A stretch of DNA of 64,000 bases, from contig NZ_CP054839.1 in the NCBI RefSeq assembly GCF_018141105.1, positions 4,836,001 through 4,900,000 of the forward strand, written 5' to 3'. Shown here piece after piece: positions 56,521 through 64,000 of the stretch (position 1 is the stretch's first letter; each line of letters starts with the position of its first letter). This stretch comes from Saccharopolyspora erythraea (GTDB lineage: Bacteria > Actinomycetota > Actinomycetes > Mycobacteriales > Pseudonocardiaceae). The notes beneath the pieces were generated by a model that was not told the DNA's origin, searched no databases, and was given only the letters and a program-made list of their open reading frames with translations. The translations under genes and the position numbers were made by a program.

Positions 56521-57718
56521 ATGAGCGAGTTCCACCTCGACACCCGCGCCGTGCACACCCCGGATCCTCAGCCGGACGGGGCAAGCCGCCCGCTCGGTGT
56601 CCCGATCTACCAGAACCACATCTTCGCCTTCGACGACCCCGAGGCGCAGGACGCCGCCTTCAGGGCGAGCCGGACGCCTTCGTCTACAACCGGTACGGCA
56701 ACCCCACGGTCGACGCGCTGGAGAAGGCCGTCGCCGGACTGGAAAGCGGTGCGGCGGTGCGGCGGCACTGGCCGCGGCGTCGGGCATGAGTGCGATCAGC
56801 ACGGTACTGCTGGGCTCGCTCTCCTCCGGCGACCACGTCATCGCCCAGCGCGGTCTCTACGGCGCGACGCTGGCGCTGCTGGCCGACCTCGCCCAGCGGT
56901 GGGGCGTCGAGGTGACGCACGTGTCCGGGCACGACGTCGAGGAGATGCGGGCCGCGCTGCGGCCCAACACCAAGCTGCTGTACCTGGAGACGATCGGCAA
57001 TCCCACCACCAGGATCGCCGACCTGCCGGGGCTGTTCGCGGTCGCGCGGGAGCACGGGGTGATGTCGGTCGTGGACAACACCTTCGCGACCCCGGTGCCG
57101 TGCAGGCCGATCGAGCACGGCGCCGACGTCGTCGTGCACTCCACCAGCAAGTACATCGGGGGGCACGGTGACGCCCTCGGCGGGATCGCGGTCTTCGCCG
57201 ACCGCGAGCGCCACCGGCGGATCCGCGACTACTCCTGCCAGCTCGGCGCCACGGCGGCGCCGATCCCGGCGTGGCTGGCGCTGCGTGGCCTGCGGACGTT
57301 GTCGCTGCGCGTCCAGCGGCAGTGCGACAACGCGAAGCTGCTGGCCGAACGCCTGTCCGCCGACCCGGCCGTCACCGCGGTGCACCACCCGAGCCTGGAG
57401 TCCCACCCCGACCGGGAACTCGCGGTCCGGTTGCTCGACGGCGGCGCCGGGGGCGGTGTCCTCGCCCTCGACCTCGCGGGCGGCCGGGAAGCGGGGCGGG
57501 TTTTCACCGACGCGCTGCGACTTGCGCTCGCCGCCGTGTCGCTCGGCGACGTCAAGACGCTCGTCTCCCACCCCGCCGGCACTTCGCACCGCCAGCTCGA
57601 CGAGCGGCGGCTGGAAGCGGTCGGCATCGAGCCAGGGACCGTGCGCATCGCCGTGGGCATCGAACACCCCGAAGACCTGTGGGCCGACGTGCGGCAAGCA
57701 CTACACAAGGTCCACTGA
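56521..57718 (+). pseudogene. Cystathionine gamma-lyase/synthase family enzyme with two frameshifts
   Basis: Homology begins at ATG 56521 (MSEFHLDTRAVHTPD) and changes frame twice: near 56665 (before EPDAFVYNRYGNPTV) and near 56745-56765 (before AALAAASGMSAISTVLLG). Adding one base at each point gives a normal 399-residue enzyme. The catalytic core is intact in the main frame, with the PLP lysine in VVHSTSKYIGGHGD. The family makes or cleaves thioethers such as cystathionine or methionine. The high conservation argues for recent damage or assembly error. A strong terminator follows. Confidence 0.75.
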
Positions 57719-57727
57719 GGACGGTTG

Positions 57728-57763
57728 GCGGGAGCGCCGGACCCGCGGGTCCGGCGCTCCCGC
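57728..57763 (+). terminator. Strong intrinsic terminator
   Basis: A 17-bp perfect stem (57728-57744 with 57747-57763) around a two-base loop, followed by TTTTT. It ends the PLP lyase transcript. Confidence 0.9.
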
Positions 57764-57813
57764 TTTTTCCGCCCGTTTCCTGTCGACGCACCGACGGGAA
57801 ACGGGAAACACCC

Positions 57814-58077
57814 TCATCCACCCCCATCACGGCCACCGGTTTCGCCACAATCCACCGGCAGGCGGCCTGCGTTGCGGAGGTAGGCGCCGAGATCCCTCCA
57901 GGCGTCGAGGACGGCGATGAGCGCGGCGGCGAGCACGAGCACCAGGGCGACGACAGCGCCCTCTCCCGGCCTGGCCAGTCCGGCCGCCGCGACCACCGCC
58001 CAGGCCTGCACCAGCGTGAACCCGACCGTGAGCAGCACGCGCAGCGAAACCCCTGGCGCGCGAGTCTTCCTGATCAT
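57814..58077 (-). CDS. Small two-helix membrane protein
   Basis: An 87-residue protein with two transmembrane segments (about 12-32 and 38-57), a short basic N-terminus (MIRKTRAPGVSLRVLLTV) and a polar C-terminus. ATG has GGGAGG 5 bases upstream; an in-frame ATG at 58140 is an alternative. It is divergent from the XRE-TIR operon across a shared control region and may belong to that system functionally. No family recognised. Confidence 0.65.
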   Translation of the reverse strand: MIRKTRAPGVSLRVLLTVGFTLVQAWAVVAAAGLARPGEGAVVALVLVLAAALIAVLDAWRDLGAYLRNAGRLPVDCGETGGRDGGG

Positions 58078-58102
58078 TTCGGCCTCCCTGCGGATCAAGG
58101 GA

Positions 58103-58130
58103 TTGACGCCCTTCCGTAACCTGGTAAGTA
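58103..58130 (+). promoter_or_regulatory. Promoter of the XRE-TIR operon
   Basis: TTGACG (58103-58108), 16-base spacer, TAAGTA (58125-58130). The start point is predicted about 90 bases before the regulator GTG. The same region must hold the promoter of the divergent small membrane gene. Confidence 0.5.
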
Positions 58131-58229
58131 CGTTCCGCATCCACCGCCCAGCTTGTCCGCCGGCGCGCCCGGCAGCCAGGCGTTGTCCGCGCGCCCAGTC
58201 ACCAGGAGACGGGAAACCCGGAGGTTCGA

Positions 58230-59525
58230 GTGCCCGACCGGCCGACACTGTTCGGAGCAGAGCTCCGGAGGCTCCGCATCGCCGCAGGCATGGCGCTGTC
58301 GGAACTGGCCCGGCGGGTGCACTACAGCAAGGGCTACCTCAGCAAGGTCGAAACCGGCCTCAAGCCCGCCCAGCCCGACCTGGCCCGCCGTTGCGACGCC
58401 GCCCTCGACGCCGGGGGCGCGCTCGCCGCGCTGGTCCCCGCGCCCGCTTCCGGAGTGCGACTGCCCGAGACAGGCGACGACGGTGAGGTGTGGATGTTGA
58501 ACCTGAGCGATGACGGGCTGAGCCGGTTCCAGCCGATGGACCGCAGGCAGGCGCTGGCCGCGGGCGCGGCCTCCGTGCTCGGCTTCGGCCTGGGCGGTCG
58601 CGGAATGGCCGCGACGGCCGCGCAGTCGGCACCGCTGGAGACCTTTCGCGAACTGTTCGGCCAATTGCGCCGGCTCGGCCAGACCGCGAGCCCCGGTGTG
58701 GTTCTGCCGACGCTGATCGCGCAGACGCACACCTTGCGCGGCCTGTCGTCCAACGCAGGCTCCCGCACGCGGGGCCCGCTGCTGGCGCTGACCGCCCGCT
58801 ACGCCGAGTACGCGGGCTGGATGGCCCAGGAGTCCGGGGACGACCGCGCCGCCCTGTGGTGGACCGACCGCGCCGTGGAGCTGGCCGCGGCCGGCGACGA
58901 CCACGACCTGGCCACCTACTCGCTGGTCCGGCGCGCGCTGGTGACGCTGTACCGGGAGGACGCCGCGCAGACCGTCGAGCTGGCCCGGCAGGCGCAGAAC
59001 ACCACGGCGCCACCGCGCATCCACGGGCTGGCCGCGCAGCGCGAAGCGCAGGGCCACGCCCTGGCCGGTGACTACGACCGGTGCCTGCGCAGCCTGGACC
59101 GCGCCCGCGAACTGCTGGCCCGCGACGCACGGGAGTCCGAGGCGCCGGTGCTCGGCACGGTGAACCTCACCGATCCGGTGGCGATGATGACCGGGTGGTG
59201 CCTGCACGACCTCGGCCGCTCGCGCGAGGCGGCCGAGATCATGGACCGCGAGATCTCCCGGCTGCCCGCGCACGCGCTGCGCAGCCACGCCCGCTACGGC
59301 GTCCGCCGCGCGCTCTCCCACGCCGCCGCGGGCGAGATCGACCACGCCTGCGAGCTGACCGCGCACCTGCTCGGCTCGGTCGAGGTCGTCGGCTCCGCGA
59401 CGGTGCTGACCGATCTGCGCCGGCTCGCCCGCACCCTGGCCCGCTTCCGCACCCACCCGGCGGTCCGCGAGCTCTACCCGCGGCTGACCGCCGCACTGCA
59501 CGACCCCACCGCGCCCACCGCCTGA
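58230..59525 (+). CDS. XRE family regulator with TPR-like domain
   Basis: A 431-residue regulator. An N-terminal XRE helix-turn-helix spans about residues 6-65 (MALSELARRVHYSKGYLSKVETGLKPAQPDLARRC-type), then a short linker with MDRRQALAAGAASVLGFGLG and a long helical part of TPR-like repeats (about 150-425). This architecture is common in actinobacterial conflict and signalling loci, where the TPR part binds a peptide or partner. GTG start with GGAGG 5 bases upstream. It is 57 bases before the TIR gene and probably the first gene of the operon. Confidence 0.9.
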   Translation: MPDRPTLFGAELRRLRIAAGMALSELARRVHYSKGYLSKVETGLKPAQPDLARRCDAALDAGGALAALVPAPASGVRLPETGDDGEVWMLNLSDDGLSRFQPMDRRQALAAGAASVLGFGLGGRGMAATAAQSAPLETFRELFGQLRRLGQTASPGVVLPTLIAQTHTLRGLSSNAGSRTRGPLLALTARYAEYAGWMAQESGDDRAALWWTDRAVELAAAGDDHDLATYSLVRRALVTLYREDAAQTVELARQAQNTTAPPRIHGLAAQREAQGHALAGDYDRCLRSLDRARELLARDARESEAPVLGTVNLTDPVAMMTGWCLHDLGRSREAAEIMDREISRLPAHALRSHARYGVRRALSHAAAGEIDHACELTAHLLGSVEVVGSATVLTDLRRLARTLARFRTHPAVRELYPRLTAALHDPTAPTA

Positions 59526-59582
59526 GCGCGCGTCCTCGACACCAGAGAGCCCTTTTCCCGGCACCAGAAGGAGAACACCGCC

Positions 59583-60356
59583 GTGCACGACGTCTTCATC
59601 AACTACCGCACCGGTGATGACGAGTCCGCAGCCGCTCTCATCGACCAGCACCTGTCCCTGCGGTTCGGCAGCGAACGGATCTTCCGCGCCAGCAAGTCGA
59701 TCGAGCCCGGCGAGGACTTCGCCGAACGGCTCGTCACCGCCATCCGCCAGTGCCGGGTGCTGCTGGTGGTCATCGGTCCCCGCTGGCTCACCGCACGCGG
59801 CGCCGACGGCCGCAACGCGCTGGACGACGAGTCCGACTGGACGCGCTGGGAGATCCTCGAGGCGTTCGACCGGGGCATCCGGGTGGTGCCCGTCCTGGTC
59901 GGGCGGACGACCGAAAGGCTGGCCAGGGCCGACCTGCCTCCCGCGCTGGCCGAGCTCGCCGACTGCCAGTACCGGCGGCTGGATCTGCGGAACTCCGAAG
60001 CGGACCTGGCGCAGATCGCCGCGAAGCTCTCCGAGCTGGTCCCGGGTCTGGTCGACAGGACCGGGCAGGAGGCACCGAAACCGGCCGCCACCGGCAACAC
60101 CTACAACAGCGTCGGCAACGTGACCGGCTGGGTCGTGCAGGCCGACGTCTACCACAACAACCAGAGCGGCGGGATCGGCAACGTCGCCGGGAACATCGGC
60201 ACCTACATCGACAGGGCGGACGGGCCGCTGCACACCGGTAGCGGCAACCAGTACAACAACTCGACGCACTCCTCGGGCGACGGTGTCAACCACGTCGCGA
60301 ACAACAAGGGCGGAATCCGCCAGCGCTTCGGCGACGGCAGCGAGGACCGGCGATGA
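59583..60356 (+). CDS. TIR-domain protein with Asn/Gly-rich C-terminal segment
   Basis: A 257-residue protein. Residues 1-155 form a TIR domain (MHDVFINYRTGDDESAA, RIFRASKSIEPGEDF, VLLVVIGPRWL). The catalytic pattern S-x-W-x3-E occurs as SDWTRWE with Glu90, so NAD-cleaving activity is plausible. Residues 168-243 are rich in Asn and Gly with repeated GN-V-G elements (NSVGNVTGWVVQADVYHNN, GNVAGNIGTYI), predicted to be short beta turns. GTG start with AAGGAG upstream. Its stop overlaps the next ATG (ATGA). It is likely the effector of the system. Confidence 0.88.
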   Translation: MHDVFINYRTGDDESAAALIDQHLSLRFGSERIFRASKSIEPGEDFAERLVTAIRQCRVLLVVIGPRWLTARGADGRNALDDESDWTRWEILEAFDRGIRVVPVLVGRTTERLARADLPPALAELADCQYRRLDLRNSEADLAQIAAKLSELVPGLVDRTGQEAPKPAATGNTYNSVGNVTGWVVQADVYHNNQSGGIGNVAGNIGTYIDRADGPLHTGSGNQYNNSTHSSGDGVNHVANNKGGIRQRFGDGSEDRR

Positions 60357-62326
60357 CCACCCGGATCGAAAGCGCGACCGGTCCCGTCAGCGCGGGCAGC
60401 GGCGACCAGACCAACAACTTCAACTACTACCTGGACCACGAGTCGGGCCGCCTGACCAGGCAGGGCAAGGACCCGATGCGGGTGGCGAGGGACGATCTGC
60501 ACTGGCTCGCACGGCGGTTCGTCGAGCCCCGGGACCTCGGGGAGGCGACCGAACGGCTTACCCGTCCCGGCATGGTGCTGCTGACCGGTGATCCCGGCAC
60601 CGGACGGCGGTCGGCCGCGAAGATGCTGCTGCACGACATCGGTCGCGACGGCGGCCGCTTCGAGGAGTTGCACGACGATCCGGAGAGTTCGCTGTCGTCG
60701 CAGATCGCCGCTGGTGGCCGGTATCTGCTCGACCTGTCGGCCACCGACGAGGACCGCTTCCGTTCGGTCCAACCGGAGCTCGGCTCGGTGCGGGCGGCGC
60801 TGGAGCAGCACGAGGCCCGTCTGGTCGCCGTCCTTCCCCGTCACCACGAGCACCTGTTGCGCGACGAGTTCAGCAACCTCGTCGTCGGTATCGGGCGGCC
60901 GAACGGGTCGCGGGTGCTGAAGAAGCACCTGCTGGCCGACGGCATCGACTTCCGGGACAGCGATCTCGGCGTGCCCGAACTCGCCGGCTACCTCGAATCG
61001 GCGGCGATGCGCGAGCTGCGCGAGCTGTCGAGGCTCACCCGGCTCGCCTCCGAGGCCGACCGCAGTGGCGGCTTCCCCGCCTGGCTCGCCCAGGCCATCA
61101 ACGCTCGCAAGGAGCGCGGCGCTGAAGTCGCGGCGCGGGTCAGGGCAAACCGCGACGGCTGGTCGCGGGCCCTGCTGCTGTCGACCGCGATGCTCATCGG
61201 CTGCCGGTCGGACGCGGTCTTCCACGCCGCCGCGCGGTTGCTCGCCGTCGTGGGGCACACGCCCGACGACACCCCGGCGCTGGAGCAGGCCGACCTGGCC
61301 GAACGGCTGGCCGACATCGGCGTCGGCGTGGAGCGGGACCAGCGCGTCCGCTTCGACACGCTGGCCTACGACGAGGCGGTGCTCACCCACTTCTGGAACA
61401 ACTTCCCGGACCTGCGCCTGTCGTACCGGACGTGGGTCGACAAGCTGGTGCGGCTGCGGGTGCTCGGCGAGGCCGACCGCAGCGCCGTGGTGCCCCGCTT
61501 CGCCGCGCAAGCCTTGCGGGTGGGGCATCCCGACGACCTGGTGCACCTGGTCAAGCGCTGGGCGGAGCGGACCGAGAGCGGGCGTCCTTCCCCGTACCTG
61601 CCGCTGGCCGCCGAGGCGCTGACGCTGGGGCTGCGGCACGAGGAGCACGGCGGGCACTTCCGGAGCCAGATCTACAGCTGGTCCCGCGATCAGGGCCTGC
61701 CGCGGGACCTCGCGCTCGTGGTGGTCCAGGTCTGCGCGGATGTGCTCGCGCCCGACCATCCGGACCAGGCACTGGTGCGCCTGCACCACCTCGCCAGACG
61801 CGGGCGCGGCGTCGTGCGTGCAGCGGCCCGCGATGCGCTGCTCGGGCTGGTCGAGCGGGACCGGCGGCAGCTGCGGCGCCTCCTCGACCGTCTCGCCGGC
61901 GAACAGGCTTCGCCGCACTGGACCGGGGCCGACGCCGGTCTGTTCCTGGAGCTGGTGGGTTCCACACCCTTCACCGACCGGATGCGGGCGGACCGACGGC
62001 TGCTCGGGGACACGACCGTGCGGGCCCAGCTCGTGAAGGGCTGGAGTTCGGTGCTGACCGGCCGAGGCAGGGACGTGTGGGGCGGCGGGGTGCGGTCCTG
62101 GCTGGAGTTCTCCGCCACCGACACGCGCCCGCTCGACGTCCTCGTTGAGGCCGTCCGCGACGACGGCGACGCGCTCGGCGGTCTCTACGTGACGGCCCGC
62201 GACTGGGCACACGAGGACCCGTCGCGTGCGGCGACGCGCGACTCGCTGCTGCGCCGGATCGACCGAGCGCAGGGCTTCGAAGCAGACGAGTTAACCACTG
62301 AGGACAGTCAGGAGAGGCAACGATGA
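60353..62326 (+). CDS. STAND-like ATPase-domain protein with altered P-loop
   Basis: A 657-residue soluble protein. The N-terminus (ATGPVSAGSGDQTNNFNYYL) shows the same Asn/Gly-rich type as the TIR tail. A P-loop-like motif at residues 79-87 reads GDPGTGRRS: the Walker A lysine is Arg85. A Walker B-like strand YLLDLSA follows near 124-130. The rest is helical with repeated R/L-rich helices, as in NACHT/STAND sensors. The start and stop overlap the flanking genes by ATGA. It may be a sensor or scaffold that binds nucleotide without normal hydrolysis. Confidence 0.75.
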   Translation: MTTRIESATGPVSAGSGDQTNNFNYYLDHESGRLTRQGKDPMRVARDDLHWLARRFVEPRDLGEATERLTRPGMVLLTGDPGTGRRSAAKMLLHDIGRDGGRFEELHDDPESSLSSQIAAGGRYLLDLSATDEDRFRSVQPELGSVRAALEQHEARLVAVLPRHHEHLLRDEFSNLVVGIGRPNGSRVLKKHLLADGIDFRDSDLGVPELAGYLESAAMRELRELSRLTRLASEADRSGGFPAWLAQAINARKERGAEVAARVRANRDGWSRALLLSTAMLIGCRSDAVFHAAARLLAVVGHTPDDTPALEQADLAERLADIGVGVERDQRVRFDTLAYDEAVLTHFWNNFPDLRLSYRTWVDKLVRLRVLGEADRSAVVPRFAAQALRVGHPDDLVHLVKRWAERTESGRPSPYLPLAAEALTLGLRHEEHGGHFRSQIYSWSRDQGLPRDLALVVVQVCADVLAPDHPDQALVRLHHLARRGRGVVRAAARDALLGLVERDRRQLRRLLDRLAGEQASPHWTGADAGLFLELVGSTPFTDRMRADRRLLGDTTVRAQLVKGWSSVLTGRGRDVWGGGVRSWLEFSATDTRPLDVLVEAVRDDGDALGGLYVTARDWAHEDPSRAATRDSLLRRIDRAQGFEADELTTEDSQERQR

Positions 62327-63720
62327 ACTCCGAGAACAAGATCATGGTCGCCTTCATCGCCGCGGCCTGCGTGCTGGTCCCGACCGGCATCGCCATCGGC
62401 ACCGGGATGAACGGCTGGCTGTGGGCGCTGATCACCCTGGCGCTGCTGACGATCCCGTACCTCGTCGCCAGGAAGCTCGTCGACCAGAACAACCAGCGCC
62501 GGATGCAGCAGGAGTTGGACACCGTCACCGCGCAACCCGCGCCGGTCGAGCAGCCGGCACCGCCGCCGTTCCAGCAGGAGGACGTGACCGAGGTGGCGTT
62601 GCCCAGCTCGGTCGCCGACTACGACTTCCTGTTCTCCGCCACGGTCTGGTGGCGCCCGGTGCCCAACCCACCGGGCATACCGCACGCCAACCCGGGCGGG
62701 CTGGCTATCGACTCGGTTCTCAGCCGGGCCAGGGACATCACCGCCCAGGGCACGCCGGAGCGCCGGACCATCGTGCAGCACAAGCTCAACGCGGTGCTCG
62801 GAACCGTGCTGCGCGACGAGACCGGCCGAGTCGAGAGCATGGCCAACAACGTCGCGCTGACGCTGTCGGAGGCCGACCTGCGGCGCCTGCGCAAGCTCTC
62901 CGACGTCCGCAAGGACGAGGAGGTGTGGGAGCACGAACGCAACCACGAACGCAACAAGCGCACCTACCTCAGCGACGACGTGCTCAAGAACCCGGGCAGC
63001 GCGCTCGTGTGGTGGCTGGCCAACAACGAGACGCAGGTGGAGCAGGCGGTCAAGCTGATCGGGCCGCTGGCGAAGCTTTCCGCTGCCGCGACCGGCACCG
63101 ACGTCCCCGACCTGTACCTGCGGCTGGCGTCCGAGCAGTACTCGGCGGACGCCGCCGCCTCTGGCTCCGGTGCCGGTTCGGGCTCCAGTGCCAGCTCCGC
63201 GGGCGGCAATGGCTACCACGCCTTCCCCGACGGCACGTTCTCCGACTTCACGGTGCACTTCCCGGAGGCCGAGCACCGAAACCCCACCGAACTGCTGGCC
63301 AACCTGATGACGGCGCTGGACCTCGATCCGGACAGCGACCGCGGCGCACTGCTGGCGAACCGGTTCGCCAAACTCGTCGAGGCGGCGGGCAAGCACGAGG
63401 AGGCCGCGGAGATCCGACGTCGCTTCGACCACCCCTCCCCTGCGACTCCCGACGCTAACGTTGACGTTGACGTTGACGCTGACGCTGACGCCGACGACGC
63501 CGACGCGGGCACGGGCACGGGCACGGGATCCACTGTGGATCCTGATCGGGTCGACGCGGATGGCGACACCGTGCCCGCGGGCGGGGATCTTCCCCACGCG
63601 GACAACGGTGCCCTACCTGCCGAGACGGAGAACGGACATGCAGGCCGGTCACACGACGACCCCGTGGAGGCACCGTTCGAACCCACCGGCGGCGACCTCA
63701 ACGGACGCCACGCTGACTGA
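62323..63720 (+). CDS. Two-helix membrane protein with acidic repeat tail
   Basis: A 465-residue protein. Two membrane helices are at about residues 7-27 and 30-48; the rest is cytoplasmic or external. Residues 55-90 are Pro/Gln-rich, residues 95-250 form a soluble domain with DYDFLFSATVWWRP, and helices with DLRRLRKLSDVRKDEEVWEHERN. Residues 380-410 are acidic repeats (Asp-Val and Asp-Ala units, then Gly-Thr). ATG overlaps the upstream stop (ATGA), so it is made together with the ATPase. It probably anchors the complex to the membrane. No named family. Confidence 0.75.
   Translation: MNSENKIMVAFIAAACVLVPTGIAIGTGMNGWLWALITLALLTIPYLVARKLVDQNNQRRMQQELDTVTAQPAPVEQPAPPPFQQEDVTEVALPSSVADYDFLFSATVWWRPVPNPPGIPHANPGGLAIDSVLSRARDITAQGTPERRTIVQHKLNAVLGTVLRDETGRVESMANNVALTLSEADLRRLRKLSDVRKDEEVWEHERNHERNKRTYLSDDVLKNPGSALVWWLANNETQVEQAVKLIGPLAKLSAAATGTDVPDLYLRLASEQYSADAAASGSGAGSGSSASSAGGNGYHAFPDGTFSDFTVHFPEAEHRNPTELLANLMTALDLDPDSDRGALLANRFAKLVEAAGKHEEAAEIRRRFDHPSPATPDANVDVDVDADADADDADAGTGTGTGSTVDPDRVDADGDTVPAGGDLPHADNGALPAETENGHAGRSHDDPVEAPFEPTGGDLNGRHAD
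63460..63527 (+). repeat. Hexanucleotide repeats encoding acidic and Gly-Thr tracts
   Basis: GTTGAC, GCTGAC and GCCGAC units (63460-63495) encode Val-Asp and Ala-Asp pairs; GGGCAC units (63507-63524) encode Gly-Thr pairs. Such tracts vary in copy number by slippage, and every change of 6 bp keeps the reading frame. Confidence 0.75.
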
Positions 63721-63761
63721 TTCCGAGGCAAGCCACGTCAATTGGCCCTGACCTCCTCCGT

Positions 63762-63826
63762 GTCCGGAACCAACTGACAGGAATCGCGTCAGGACCCAAC
63801 TCGCACATCAGGTCAGGAACCAACTG
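63762..63826. repeat. Three direct repeats of a 15-bp element
   Basis: GTCCGGAACCAACTG at 63762, GTCAGGACCCAACTC at 63788 and GTCAGGAACCAACTG at 63812, spaced 26 and 24 bp, in the 140-base gap after the membrane gene. They could be protein-binding sites or the end of an insertion element beyond the window. Confidence 0.55.
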
Positions 63827-63857
63827 CCGCACAGCACATCGATTGATCACTGGGGGT

Positions 63858-63895
63858 CCGCGTGATGGGTGCCCGACGAGGTACCCATCACGCGG
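63858..63895 (+). terminator. Intrinsic terminator of the TIR operon
   Basis: A perfect 13-bp stem (63858-63870 with 63883-63895), 12-base loop, and TTTT at 63898-63901. It lies 138 bases after the last gene of the operon. The final 100 bases of the window hold no other supported gene. Confidence 0.8.
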
Positions 63896-64000
63896 CGTTT
63901 TACCCGGGCCACCCCGATCCGTCCAGCCCACCGGCGACTGCGTCGCCAGGCTCCGACCGTCTTCACCCCACCCGTCGTTGTTCACGCTCCTCTCTCGGCC

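Noticed and set aside
63762-63826. Possible short CRISPR remnant
   Set aside because: Only three imperfect 15-bp copies with gaps of 9-11 bases; no cas genes nearby.
1-64000. tRNA, rRNA, riboswitch or prophage
   Set aside because: No cloverleaf, rRNA-like stretch, conserved riboswitch core, integrase or phage structural gene was recognised by eye. A covariance-model scan was not possible.

Overview
This window is high-GC DNA with strongly GC-ending codons. It looks like the chromosome of a filamentous actinomycete, most likely family Pseudonocardiaceae (a Saccharopolyspora-like genome). I infer this from gene content: an acyl-CoA carboxylase with a small epsilon subunit, an F420-type luciferase-family oxidoreductase, DUF5313, DUF3040 and DUF5709 small proteins, tandem universal stress proteins, a stand-alone LigD-type polymerase domain, and many TetR, GntR and XRE-TPR regulators. 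I saw no rRNA, tRNA, CRISPR array or prophage.

Layout. 1-4.7 kb (minus): a pyrimidine/hydantoin catabolic operon (beta-ureidopropionase-like nitrilase, class III aminotransferase, dihydropyrimidinase, F420-type oxidoreductase running off the edge) behind a good sigma-70 type promoter. 5-10.3 kb: a DAO-type flavoenzyme, a DUF5313 protein, an MFS anion transporter with a near-consensus promoter, and a TrkA-type membrane protein preceded by a coupled 24-codon ORF. 10.3-15.5 kb: a MacB/FtsX-like ABC exporter divergent from a two-component system. 15.6-29 kb: metabolic genes with local regulators (FAH-family enzyme, acyl-CoA ligase, SDR, TetR proteins, CurA-like reductase, threonine dehydratase-like enzyme, a GntR-TetR fusion divergent from an amidohydrolase, amidase). 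29-34.3 kb: acyl-CoA carboxylase operon (beta, epsilon, alpha) next to a regulator with two TetR domains. 34.4-36.7 kb: DUF5709 protein, LigD-type polymerase domain and exonuclease III. 37.3-43.3 kb: GntR regulator with tandem operator-like repeats, a degenerate kinase, an NCS1 permease with a hydantoin-racemase-like protein, and an acyl-CoA ligase. 43.4-56.4 kb: a large twice-frameshifted membrane protein, three universal stress proteins, a ClpC-like chaperone, an O-methyltransferase, a Vgb-like propeller, an orphan response regulator and an MFS transporter. 56.5-57.7 kb: a frameshifted PLP lyase.

The most interesting part is 57.8-63.9 kb. A small two-helix membrane protein is divergent from a likely operon: XRE-TPR regulator, TIR-domain protein, large ATPase-like protein with an altered P-loop, and a two-helix membrane protein with an acidic tail. 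The last three genes overlap by ATGA and end at a strong terminator. The TIR keeps its putative NADase glutamate, and both the TIR and ATPase-like proteins carry Asn/Gly-rich segments, which suggests a multi-protein immune-type (conflict) system.

Three otherwise well-conserved genes carry five single-base frameshifts between them. Either several genes are decaying, or the assembly has indel errors at G/C runs; the reads would decide this.
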